A DNA stretch of 64,000 nucleotides, taken from the NCBI RefSeq assembly GCF_022842375.1, contig NZ_JALHPR010000012.1, positions 62,001 through 126,000 on the forward strand. The letters run 5' to 3'. The notes beneath the pieces were generated by a model that saw nothing but the letters and a program-made list of their open reading frames with translations, made no database searches and was not told the origin of the DNA. Below, in pieces: positions 27,617-35,446 of this stretch; the first letter of the stretch is position 1, and each line of letters opens with the position of its first letter. The position numbers and the translations under genes are program-made. Origin of the DNA: Elioraea sp. GTDB taxonomy: Bacteria; Pseudomonadota; Alphaproteobacteria; Acetobacterales; Acetobacteraceae.

Positions 27617-28300
27617 ATGACAGCCCCCCTCTCCCTCGCCCCGAACCTCACCGAGCAGGCCACCGCGCAGCTCCGCCGCGCCATCCTCGCGACGCGGCTG
27701 GCCCCAGGGGCGACGATCAGCGAAAGCGGCGTGGCCGACCTCACCGGCCTCGGCAAGGCGCCGGTGCGCGCCGCACTCGCGCGGCTTGCCGATGAAGGCC
27801 TGGTCCAGCCCTTGCCACGGCGCGGCTGGGTGGTCTCGCCGGTCACCGTGCGCGACATCCACGAGGTGTTCGGCCTCCGCGCGCTGATCGAGCCCGAGGC
27901 GGCGCGGCTTGCGGCCGGGCGCGTCGATGCCGCGGCGCTCGAGCAGCTCGATGCCGTATGCCGCTGTGGCTACGACCCTAGCGATGCCGAGAGCGCGCTC
28001 GCCTTCCTCGAGGCCAACACGGCCTTCCACGTCGCGGTGGCGGAGCTTGGCGGCAACCGCAGGCTCGCCCGCACCCTCGCCCGGCTGCTCGACGAAGCGG
28101 CCCGCATGCTCGTGCTCGGCCTCTCGGCGCGCGACCGCACGGGCGAGATGCAGACCGAACATGGCACGCTGATCGCAGCCCTCGTTGCCGGCGATGGCGA
28201 TGCAGCCGCGCACGCCGCCGCCGCCGAGATCGCGGCAAGCCGCGCGATGGTGACGGAAGCGCTGCTGAACCCGTGTTCCACCGCGCGTGTCGGCGCCTGA
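27617..28300 (+). CDS. GntR-family transcriptional regulator, FadR/FCD subfamily
   Basis: A 227-residue regulator. The N-terminal winged helix has ATQAQLRRAIL-like entry (here QATAQLRRAILATRLAPGA) and PVRAALARLADEGLVQ. The C-terminal FCD domain carries the metal-binding pattern, including EANTAFHVAVAELGGN and the late EHGTLIAALVAGD. FCD domains bind small carboxylates or amino acids. It probably controls this catabolic island, given its central position and the palindrome just upstream. It is ten bases from the thiol dioxygenase gene. Confidence 0.9.
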   Translation: MTAPLSLAPNLTEQATAQLRRAILATRLAPGATISESGVADLTGLGKAPVRAALARLADEGLVQPLPRRGWVVSPVTVRDIHEVFGLRALIEPEAARLAAGRVDAAALEQLDAVCRCGYDPSDAESALAFLEANTAFHVAVAELGGNRRLARTLARLLDEAARMLVLGLSARDRTGEMQTEHGTLIAALVAGDGDAAAHAAAAEIAASRAMVTEALLNPCSTARVGA

Positions 28301-28309
28301 GGGGGAGCG

Positions 28310-28813
28310 ATGAACACCATGCTTGGCGCGATGGTCGAGGCGATGACGGCCGCGGTGGAGGCGTCGCCCGCCCAGCGGCACGCAGCGATCGCGGACGCGC
28401 TCGCCCCGTTTCTCGGCAGGCCGCAGCTTCTCGCCGGCATTCCCTGCCCGTGCAGCCCCGCGCGCTATGTGCGGCACCTGCTGCACGAAGACCGCGCGGG
28501 CGGCTGGGCGATGGTGGCGCTCGCCTGGGCGCCCGGCCAGGCAAGCCCCGTGCACGGCCACCGCACGTGGTGCGCGCTCGGCATCCACGAGGGCTGGCTC
28601 GAGGAACGCTACTTCACCCTCTCGCACGGCCTGCCCGTCCTCGGCACAGCGCTGCCGCGCGCGGCGGGTGCGACCAGCGCAGGGCCCGCCGACATCACGC
28701 TGATCCACCAGCTCGCCAACGTCTCGGGCGCACCCGCCCTCTCGATCCATGTCTACGGCGTCGCGTACGACGGGATGGGCGACGGGGTGAACCACGTGTA
28801 TGCCGCAGCTTGA
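28310..28813 (+). CDS. Cysteine dioxygenase-family thiol dioxygenase
   Basis: A 167-residue cupin. The iron-binding histidines are in SPVHGHRTWC (two) and LSIHVYG (one), the 3-His pattern of cysteine and 3-mercaptopropionate dioxygenases; GWLEER completes the first cupin motif. The enzyme would oxidise a thiol to its sulfinate with O2. The HxH-TW spacing resembles bacterial mercaptopropionate-type enzymes more than mammalian cysteine dioxygenase, so the thiol is uncertain. A ggggag ribosome site precedes the ATG. Confidence 0.83.
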   Translation: MNTMLGAMVEAMTAAVEASPAQRHAAIADALAPFLGRPQLLAGIPCPCSPARYVRHLLHEDRAGGWAMVALAWAPGQASPVHGHRTWCALGIHEGWLEERYFTLSHGLPVLGTALPRAAGATSAGPADITLIHQLANVSGAPALSIHVYGVAYDGMGDGVNHVYAAA

Positions 28814-28864
28814 CGCGGACAGCGCCACCGCGCAGCGTTCGCAGTGTAACACGGGGGCGCAGGG

Positions 28865-29371
28865 ATGGATGCGGCTGCACTGAAGGCACAGCTCAAGGCG
28901 CAGATGGCCAATCGCGCGCTCATCTATCTCGAGACGTATGAGGCCCTGTCATCCGAGGTCGGCGCCGCGAAGGCAGAGGCGATCCTGTCGCGCGCGATCT
29001 ACAACCGCGGGCGCGCCGGCGGCGAGGCGTTCAAGGCGTTCGCGCCGAACGATCTCGCCGGGCTGAAGGACGCCTTCATCGGCGGCCTGCCGGGCGGCAC
29101 CGACTTCTTCCAGCCCGAGGTGATGCGATGCGACGCCGAGAAGCTCGAGCTCCAATTCCATGACTGCCCGCTGAAATCCGCCTGGGTTGCCGCCGGCGTC
29201 CCCGACGCGAAGCTCGCGGTGCTCTGCCGCATCGCCGGCATCATCGACAACGGCACCTTCGAAGCGGCAGGCTTCGCGATCGAGAACCGCACCTGGGAGC
29301 CAGGGCGGACCGGTTGCTGCAACCTCCACATCACGCCTGGCCCCCAGGCCACATCAGGCCCGAAGGCCTGA
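28865..29371 (+). CDS. L-2-amino-thiazoline-4-carboxylic acid hydrolase-like protein
   Basis: A 168-residue protein that I recognise as resembling the ATC hydrolase family. Seen here are AEAILSRAIYNRGRAGGEAF near residues 38-57, a CPLKSAWVAAGV segment near residue 102, LCRIAGIIDNGTF, and a C-terminal GCCNLHI. The founding activity opens the ring of L-2-aminothiazoline-4-carboxylate to N-carbamoyl-cysteine. Most family members are uncharacterised. Standing next to a thiol dioxygenase makes a sulfur-compound role plausible but unproven. Confidence 0.6.
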   Translation: MDAAALKAQLKAQMANRALIYLETYEALSSEVGAAKAEAILSRAIYNRGRAGGEAFKAFAPNDLAGLKDAFIGGLPGGTDFFQPEVMRCDAEKLELQFHDCPLKSAWVAAGVPDAKLAVLCRIAGIIDNGTFEAAGFAIENRTWEPGRTGCCNLHITPGPQATSGPKA

Positions 29372-29436
29372 CCACACGCTGGCCGACCCATCACGGCCCG
29401 ATTACATGACGGCCTGACCACATGACGGAGAGACCG

Positions 29437-30558
29437 ATGACAACGACACGACGCACCCTGCTTGCCGGCAGCGCCACGCTTCCCTTCCTCGGCCACGCAG
29501 CACTCGCGCAGCCGCGCACCATCACGGTTGGCTATCAGCTGCCGCTGACCGGCGAGTTCAGCCAGTACGGCGAGCGTTTCCGCAACTCGGCGCTGATGGC
29601 ACTCGAGGCGTTCAACACCTCCCGCCGCATCCCCGCGCAGGTGAACATCGTGTTCGAGGACACGCGGTCAGACCCGCGCGAGGCGGTGGCAGTGGCGCGG
29701 AAGTTCGTCGACAACCGCGAGATCGTCGCCGTGCTCGGCGACTTCTCGTCCTCCGCCTCCATCCAGGCTGGCCGCGTCTACGCCGAGGCCGGCATGCCGC
29801 AGTTGAGCCAGACCGCCTCCCACCCCGACTTCGTGAAGGTCAGCCCCTGGCAGTTCCGCAACATCACGACGCAGGCCTATGAGGGCCCGCACGTGGCACG
29901 CTGGATGTCGGCCTCGGGCGTGAAGCGCGTCGCCGTCGTTGCCATCCAGAACGACTGGGGCCAGTCGGTCGTGTCGAACTTCGTCGACGCCTTCAAGGCG
30001 ACCGGCGGCGAGGTCGTGGCGACCCAGATGTACAACCCGGGCAACCGCGAGTTCCGCGCGATCCTGACCGACATCGCCCGCACGCGGCCGGATGCGATCT
30101 ATCTCGGCATGTTCTACGAGGATGGCGCGTCGTTCCTGCAGCAGCGCCGCCAGCTCAATATCCGCGCCGCCGTGTACGGCACGTCCTCGATGTACGAGCC
30201 GAAGCTGATCGAGCTCGCCGGCCCCGGTTCGGAGGGGATGTTCCTCTCGACCAGCTTCATGGCCGAGAGCCCTGAGGCACACGTGAAGGCCTATGTCGAG
30301 GAGTACACGCGCCGCTTCCGGTCGGAGCCGAACATGTTCTCGGCCCAGGCCTTCGATGCGGTGAACATCATGCTCGAGGCGATTGCCCGCGCCTGGCCTG
30401 ACGTGACGCGCCAGCGCGTGCGTGACGAGCTTGCGAAGACGAAGGATTTCCCGGGCGTGACGGGTGCCACCACCTTCGACCCCGAGACGCGCGAGCCCGC
30501 CAAGACGCTGGCCCGCATGCGCATCCAGGACGGCAAGTTCACCCTCCTCCCGAACTGA
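29437..30558 (+). CDS. Branched-chain amino acid-type ABC substrate-binding protein
   Basis: A 373-residue periplasmic receptor of the LivK/peripla_BP_6 family. The N-terminus MTTTRRTLLAGSATLPFLG is a twin-arginine-type signal ending near HAALAQ. The mature part begins ITVGYQLPLTGEFSQYGERF, with the family AVLGDFSSSASIQAGRVYAE region. The ATG at 29437 has ggagag eight bases upstream and is preferred over an ATG five codons earlier. Clusters with a full permease/ATPase set; such systems import amino acids, amides or aromatic acids. Confidence 0.92.
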   Translation: MTTTRRTLLAGSATLPFLGHAALAQPRTITVGYQLPLTGEFSQYGERFRNSALMALEAFNTSRRIPAQVNIVFEDTRSDPREAVAVARKFVDNREIVAVLGDFSSSASIQAGRVYAEAGMPQLSQTASHPDFVKVSPWQFRNITTQAYEGPHVARWMSASGVKRVAVVAIQNDWGQSVVSNFVDAFKATGGEVVATQMYNPGNREFRAILTDIARTRPDAIYLGMFYEDGASFLQQRRQLNIRAAVYGTSSMYEPKLIELAGPGSEGMFLSTSFMAESPEAHVKAYVEEYTRRFRSEPNMFSAQAFDAVNIMLEAIARAWPDVTRQRVRDELAKTKDFPGVTGATTFDPETREPAKTLARMRIQDGKFTLLPN

Positions 30559-30616
30559 ACCCGACCGCTGCGCGGGCGAACGCGCCCGCGCGGCGGATTT
30601 CCCCCTGGATGGGCCC

Positions 30617-31546
30617 GTGTTCGATCGCTTCGACATCTTCTTCGTCCAGCAGCTGATCAACGGCTTCTCGGTCGGGCTCGTCTACGCGCTGGTTGCCATC
30701 GGCTTCACGCTGATCTTCGGCGTGTTGAACGTGGTGAACTTCGCGCATGGCGAGATCTACATGATCGGCGCCTATGCCGGGCTCATGGCGCTGCTGTTCC
30801 TGAGCCCGCCCTGGGTGGCGCTGATCCTGCTCGTCCTGGCGGCTGGCATCGTCGCCGGCATCGTGCTCGAACGCGTGGCGTTCAAACCGTTCCGCCGCTT
30901 CCGCGACGAAGCGTCGCTGAAATCGAAGGCGATGCGCGAGAGCACGCTGCTCTCCTCCCTCGCCATCTCCATCATCGTGCGCGAGGCGACGGAGAAGATG
31001 TTCGGCGCCGACATGCAGCCGATCCCGCGCGCCTACGCCAATGCGCTGCAGGAGCCGATCCTGTTCGGCGAGTTGGCCATCGCCTCCGGGCAGATCGTGA
31101 TCCTGGCTGCCGCCATCATCATGTTCCTGACGCTGCAGGTGATTTTGTTCCGCACGCAGATCGGCCTTTCGATCCGCGCGGTCGCTGCCAACCCGCTGGG
31201 CGCGCAGTATGTCGGCGTGAATGTCGACCGCACGGTGATCGCCACCTTCGCGATCGGCTCCGGCATGGGCGCGGTCGCCGGCATCCTGATCGGCCTCTAC
31301 CAGGGCACCATCTTCCCCGCGATGGGCTTCGCACCCGGCGTGAAGGCGTTCGTCGCGATGGTGATGGGCGGGCTCAACTCTATCCCGGGTGCGGTGATCT
31401 GCGCGATCATCCTCGGCGTATCGGAGGCGGTGGCGACCGAGATCTTTGCGCAAGGCTGGGCAGACCTCGTGGCCTATGTGTTCCTGGTCGTGACCCTGAT
31501 CTTCTTCCCGACAGGCCTCTTCGGTGCGGGGCGCGAACGTGTCTGA
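30617..31546 (+). CDS. livH: Branched-chain amino acid-type ABC permease LivH
   Basis: A 309-residue permease with about eight helices. It contains QQLINGFSVGLVYALVAIGF and the LivH hallmark GVLNVVNFAHGEIYMIGAY, plus LGAQYVGVNVDRTVIATFAIGSG. A GTG at 30617 (VFDRFDIFF) is used because no in-frame ATG lies between the previous stop and the first helix. It overlaps livM by eight bases. Confidence 0.92.
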   Translation: MFDRFDIFFVQQLINGFSVGLVYALVAIGFTLIFGVLNVVNFAHGEIYMIGAYAGLMALLFLSPPWVALILLVLAAGIVAGIVLERVAFKPFRRFRDEASLKSKAMRESTLLSSLAISIIVREATEKMFGADMQPIPRAYANALQEPILFGELAIASGQIVILAAAIIMFLTLQVILFRTQIGLSIRAVAANPLGAQYVGVNVDRTVIATFAIGSGMGAVAGILIGLYQGTIFPAMGFAPGVKAFVAMVMGGLNSIPGAVICAIILGVSEAVATEIFAQGWADLVAYVFLVVTLIFFPTGLFGAGRERV

Positions 31547-32546
31547 GCAGTCCGTGTCCCGCCCCTTCCCGACGCTTCCGCTCGTGCTGGCCGCGATCGT
31601 GTTCATCGCGGTCCCGGCGACACTGGTCGCACTCGGCTCCGGCTATTTCTTCCGGCTGGCGATCGTCACGCTGATTTTCTCGATCCTCGCGCTGTCGATG
31701 CAGCTGATCACCGGCGTCGCCGGCCTGCTCAGCCTGGGGCACGCTGCGATCTACGGTGTGGGCGCCTACACGGCGGCCATTCTCTCGACACGGCTCGGGC
31801 TCGATGCGCTTCTCACCGTGCCGCTGTCGGGCGTCGTGTCGGGGCTGCTCGGCATCGCGCTCGCGCTGCCCACCATGCGGCTCGTCTCGATCTACTTCGC
31901 CGTCGCCACCCTCGGCCTGGGCGAGATGATCTACGTCACGCTGCTGAACTGGGTATCGTTCACCAAGGGGCCGCTCGGCATCGGCGAGATCCCGCCGCTC
32001 CGCCCGCTCGGTTTTGATCTCTCTGGCCCGCTCGGGACCTATCTCGCGGTCGCTGTCGTTACCGCGATCGCCGCGGTGATCGTGCACCGCTGCGCGCACT
32101 CCTATTACGGCAACGCGCTCAGGGCCGTGCGCGAGGATGACCAGTGCGCGGACGCGATGGGGCTCAACGTCGTCCGCCTCAAGATCGAGGTGTTCGCCAT
32201 CGCCTGCTTCCTCGCCGGCGTTGCCGGCGCCCTCTGGGCGCACACGACCGGGTATGTGAACCCGGGCGATTTCCGCTTCGCCGAGAGCATCCTCATCCTC
32301 GCCATGGTCGTCGTCGGCGGGCTGGGCAGCGTGCCTGGTGCGATCGTCGGCTCGGCGCTGCTGCTGCTGCTGCCCGAGGCGCTGCGCGCGGTGGGCGAGG
32401 TGCGCATCCTCGTCGTCGGCCTCGTGATGTTCCTCTGCATCCTGTTCCTGCCGAAGGGGCTGTTCGGCGAGGTCTCGGCGTTGTCGCTCGCCCGCCGCCA
32501 GTTCGGCGCTGCCTGGCAGCCATCGCGCGGGCTGGGGTGGCGCTGA
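31539..32546 (+). CDS. livM: Branched-chain amino acid-type ABC permease LivM
   Basis: A 335-residue permease. LivM motifs are SLQLITGVAGLLSLGHAAIYGVGAY-like (SMQLITGVAGLLSLGHAAI) and ALRAVREDDQCADAMGLNV, the coupling loop. The start is a GTG at 31539 overlapping the livH stop by eight bases; another GTG at 31524 would overlap more. LivH and LivM form the membrane channel of the importer. livG follows after two bases. Confidence 0.92.
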   Translation: MSEQSVSRPFPTLPLVLAAIVFIAVPATLVALGSGYFFRLAIVTLIFSILALSMQLITGVAGLLSLGHAAIYGVGAYTAAILSTRLGLDALLTVPLSGVVSGLLGIALALPTMRLVSIYFAVATLGLGEMIYVTLLNWVSFTKGPLGIGEIPPLRPLGFDLSGPLGTYLAVAVVTAIAAVIVHRCAHSYYGNALRAVREDDQCADAMGLNVVRLKIEVFAIACFLAGVAGALWAHTTGYVNPGDFRFAESILILAMVVVGGLGSVPGAIVGSALLLLLPEALRAVGEVRILVVGLVMFLCILFLPKGLFGEVSALSLARRQFGAAWQPSRGLGWR

Positions 32547-32548
32547 CG

Positions 32549-33322
32549 ATGCCGCTGCTCGAGATCGACCGCGTCACGCGGCGCTTCGGCGGGCTCATTG
32601 CAGTGGACGACGTGTCCGGCCATGTCGCCGAAGGCGAGCTTGTCGGCCTGATCGGCCCGAACGGGGCCGGCAAGACGACGCTGTTCAACGTCATCTGCGG
32701 ATTCACGCCGCCATCGGATGGCGAAGTGCGGTTTGCCGGCACGCGCGTCTCGGGCCTCAAGCCCTGGCGCATCTGCCGCCTCGGCATCGGGCGGACGTTC
32801 CAGAACCTCCGCGTGTTTCCGAACATGACGGTGTTCGACAACGTCTCGGTCGGTGCTGCCGGCCGCGAAGGGCATGCGCCGCTCGATGCCCTCTGGCACA
32901 GCGCATCAGCGCGCGCCCGCAGTGCCGCGATCAGCCGCCGCACCGAGGAGGCACTCGCCCGCACCGGCCTGTCGGATGTTGCCGGCGAACTTGCCGCGAA
33001 CCTCTCCTACGGGCGGCGCAAGTACCTCGAGATCGCCCGTGCGCTGGCCACCGGCCCGCGCATGCTGGTGCTCGACGAGCCCGCCGCGGGGCTGAACGAT
33101 ACCGAGACGACGGCGCTCGCCCGCTTCATCACCTCGCTCTCGTCCGAGGGGCTGACGGTGTTGCTGGTCGAGCACGACATGGGCCTCGTCATGAGCATCT
33201 GCGAGCGCGTGATGGTGCTCGCCTCCGGCCGCAAGATCGCCGATGGTACGCCAGCAACGGTCCAGGCGGACGCTGCGGTTCTCGAAGCCTATCTCGGTGT
33301 CGCCGAGGAGGACGAGGCGTGA
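32549..33322 (+). CDS. livG: Branched-chain amino acid-type ABC ATPase LivG
   Basis: A 257-residue ATPase. Walker A is GPNGAGKTT, the LivG segment GIGRTFQNLRVFPNMTVFDN follows, the signature is LSYGRRKYLEIARAL (the LSYG form usual in LivG), Walker B is MLVLDEPAAGLN and the H-loop is VEHDM. It energises LivH and LivM together with LivF. The ATG at 32549 lies two bases after the livM stop, and the stop overlaps the livF GTG. Confidence 0.93.
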   Translation: MPLLEIDRVTRRFGGLIAVDDVSGHVAEGELVGLIGPNGAGKTTLFNVICGFTPPSDGEVRFAGTRVSGLKPWRICRLGIGRTFQNLRVFPNMTVFDNVSVGAAGREGHAPLDALWHSASARARSAAISRRTEEALARTGLSDVAGELAANLSYGRRKYLEIARALATGPRMLVLDEPAAGLNDTETTALARFITSLSSEGLTVLLVEHDMGLVMSICERVMVLASGRKIADGTPATVQADAAVLEAYLGVAEEDEA

Positions 33323-34032
33323 GCGCGATCCTCACCGTCGCTGACCTCGTCGTCCGCATGGGACCGCAGACGATCATCTCCGGCGTCTCGCTCACCGTGC
33401 CGGAGGGCGGCATCGTCACCGTGCTCGGCTCGAACGGCGTCGGCAAGACAACGCTGATGCGCACGCTCTCGGGCGTCTATCGCGCGACATCGGGCACGAT
33501 CAGGCTGAAGGGCGAGGACATCAGCGCGCTGCCCTCCCACGCCATCGTCGCGCGCGGCCTCGCACAGGCGCCGGAGGGGCGGCAGATCTTCGGGGCGATG
33601 ACGGTGGCCGAGAACCTCCGCCTCGGCGCAATCGGCAATGTCGATGCCGCGCTGCTCGAGCGCGTCCTCACCCTGTTCCCGATCCTGCGCGACCGGTATC
33701 GCCAGCGCGCAGGCTCACTCTCGGGCGGTGAGCAGCAGATGCTCTGTGTCGGCCGCGCCATGATGGCGAGGCCGAAGCTGCTGCTGATGGACGAGCCGTC
33801 ACTCGGCCTCGCACCGAAGCTTGTGAAGCAGATCTTCGACCTCGTGGCCACCATCCGCGCCGATGGCACGCCCGTTCTGCTTGTGGAACAGAATGCCCGC
33901 GCAGCACTCCGCGTGGCGGACTACGCCTATGTGATGGATGGCGGGCGCATCGTGCTCGAAGGCCCCGCGCGCGAGCTCGCCCAGGACGAGCGCGTGAAGG
34001 CGGCCTACCTGGGTGGCCACGCGCACGCCTGA
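33319..34032 (+). CDS. livF: Branched-chain amino acid-type ABC ATPase LivF
   Basis: A 237-residue ATPase with Walker A GSNGVGKTT, the LivF segment GLAQAPEGRQIFGAMTVAEN, signature LSGGEQQML, Walker B LLLMDEPSLGLAP and VEQNAR in the switch position. The GTG start overlaps the livG stop (GTGA). It completes a receptor-LivHMGF importer. The FAD oxidase gene follows after 23 bases, so the operon probably continues into it. Confidence 0.93.
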   Translation: MSAILTVADLVVRMGPQTIISGVSLTVPEGGIVTVLGSNGVGKTTLMRTLSGVYRATSGTIRLKGEDISALPSHAIVARGLAQAPEGRQIFGAMTVAENLRLGAIGNVDAALLERVLTLFPILRDRYRQRAGSLSGGEQQMLCVGRAMMARPKLLLMDEPSLGLAPKLVKQIFDLVATIRADGTPVLLVEQNARAALRVADYAYVMDGGRIVLEGPARELAQDERVKAAYLGGHAHA

Positions 34033-34055
34033 GGCACCGGAAGGATCGCTGCCCG

Positions 34056-35342
34056 ATGACCGACAACCGCAACGAGATGCCGCCGAGCCTCTGGGCCGCC
34101 ACCGCGCCGGCCCCGCCGGAGACGGCAGCCCTCGCGGGCGGGGCGAGCGCCGACATCTGCGTCATCGGCGCCGGCTACACAGGGCTGTCGGCCGCGCTCA
34201 CCGCCGCCGAGGCAGGCGCGAAGGTCGTCGTCATCGAGGCAGCCGCGATCGGCTGGGGCGCATCGGGGCGCAACAACGGCCAGGTGATCCCCACCCTCTC
34301 GCGGATGGACCCTGACGAGATCGCCGCCTCGGGCGGGGCGAAGGGCGAGGAATTCGTCGGCCTGATCCGCGACAGCGCGTCGCTGGTGTTCGACCTCATC
34401 CGCAAGCATGACATGGACGCGGAAGCTGTACAGAACGGCTGGATACAGCCGGCGCATCGCGAGAGCCGCATGGCGGTGGCCGCCAAGCGCGTCGAGGCGT
34501 GGGGCAAGCGCGGCGCGCCCGTCTCGCTGCTCGACCGGGCGGCGATGGCAAGGCTCACCGGCACGGATCACTGGCATGGCGGGTGGACGAACCGTTCCGG
34601 CGGCAGGATCAATCCGCTGGGCTACGCCCGCGGGCTCGCACGCGCCGCGATCTCGGCCGGTGCGACGATCTTCACCCATACGCCAGCCGAGGCGATCGCG
34701 CGCGACGGTGCGAAGTGGGTGGTGACGACGCCGAACGGTCGCGTGGTGGCTGACCGCGTGATCATCGCCACCAATGCCTATTCGACCGATCTCTGGCCCG
34801 GCTTCCGCGAGGAGGTCATCCCTGTCCGCTCCTACCAGATGGCGACCGCGCCGCTCACCGACAACGTGCGGAAATCGGTGCTGCCGGAAGGCCATGCGCT
34901 GTCCGATACGCGCGGCGATCTCTACTTCTTCCGCTTCGATGCGAACGGGCGGCTGATCACGGGCGGCGCGCTCGCGCTCGGCTTCGACTGGGAAAACCGC
35001 ATCCGCGAGCGCATCGGCAGGCGCGTGGCGGCGGTGTACCCGCAAGTGGGTGTGCCGAAGTTCGACTATGTCTGGTGGGGCTATATTGGTGCTACCGCCG
35101 ACAAGGCCCCGCATGTGCACGAGCTTGCCCCGGGCGTGACGGGCTGGAACGGCTGCAACGGCCGCGGCGTGGCGCTTGCCACCGCGATCGGGCGCGAACT
35201 CGGCCGGCAGGCGACGGGAACGCCGTGGTCCGACATTCCCCTGCCGCTCTCCCCCGTCAGGCCGATCCCTGCCTATGGGTTCGCCAAGCGCATCGCGCCA
35301 GCAGCGATCCTCGACCGCCGCTGGCGCGACGGCAGGGACTAG
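34056..35342 (+). CDS. FAD-dependent amine/amino-acid oxidase (DAO family, PuuB-like)
   Basis: A 428-residue flavoprotein. The Rossmann motif ICVIGAGYTGLSAALTAAEAG near residue 36 is followed by GWGASGRNNGQVIP, typical of gamma-glutamylputrescine oxidase-like members; the C-terminal GWNGCNGRGVALATA binds FAD. It would oxidise an amine or N-substituted amino acid, releasing H2O2. Being last in the livHMGF run, it may act on the imported compound. Its TAG stop lies in the end of the palindromic element that follows. Confidence 0.86.
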   Translation: MTDNRNEMPPSLWAATAPAPPETAALAGGASADICVIGAGYTGLSAALTAAEAGAKVVVIEAAAIGWGASGRNNGQVIPTLSRMDPDEIAASGGAKGEEFVGLIRDSASLVFDLIRKHDMDAEAVQNGWIQPAHRESRMAVAAKRVEAWGKRGAPVSLLDRAAMARLTGTDHWHGGWTNRSGGRINPLGYARGLARAAISAGATIFTHTPAEAIARDGAKWVVTTPNGRVVADRVIIATNAYSTDLWPGFREEVIPVRSYQMATAPLTDNVRKSVLPEGHALSDTRGDLYFFRFDANGRLITGGALALGFDWENRIRERIGRRVAAVYPQVGVPKFDYVWWGYIGATADKAPHVHELAPGVTGWNGCNGRGVALATAIGRELGRQATGTPWSDIPLPLSPVRPIPAYGFAKRIAPAAILDRRWRDGRD

Positions 35343-35446
35343 AGCAATATCCGCTTACGTTGAATCGCGAAGCGATCCGTAAGCGGATGAAATTGCTCGC
35401 AAACAAGCGCCTAGAGCGTGATCCGCCAAAGCGGATCACGCTCTAG
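35339..35446. repeat. 108-bp composite palindromic intergenic element
   Basis: The element begins CTAGAGC (35339-35345) and ends GCTCTAG (35440-35446). It has two parts. The first (35342-35398) folds as a long hairpin: GAGCAAT pairs with ATTGCTC, ATCCGCTTAC with GTAAGCGGAT, and an inner ATCGC with GCGAT. The second (35411-35446) is a perfect 16-bp stem (CTAGAGCGTGATCCGC) with a CAAA loop. It lies between convergent genes and supplies the TAG stop of each. It may act as a two-way terminator although no T-run is present; the form is REP-like. Confidence 0.85.

Noticed and set aside
29404-29428. Direct repeat ACATGACGG (two copies, 16 bp apart) before the LivK-like gene
   Set aside because: Short, and it partly reflects start-codon context; no palindromic or operator-like character.
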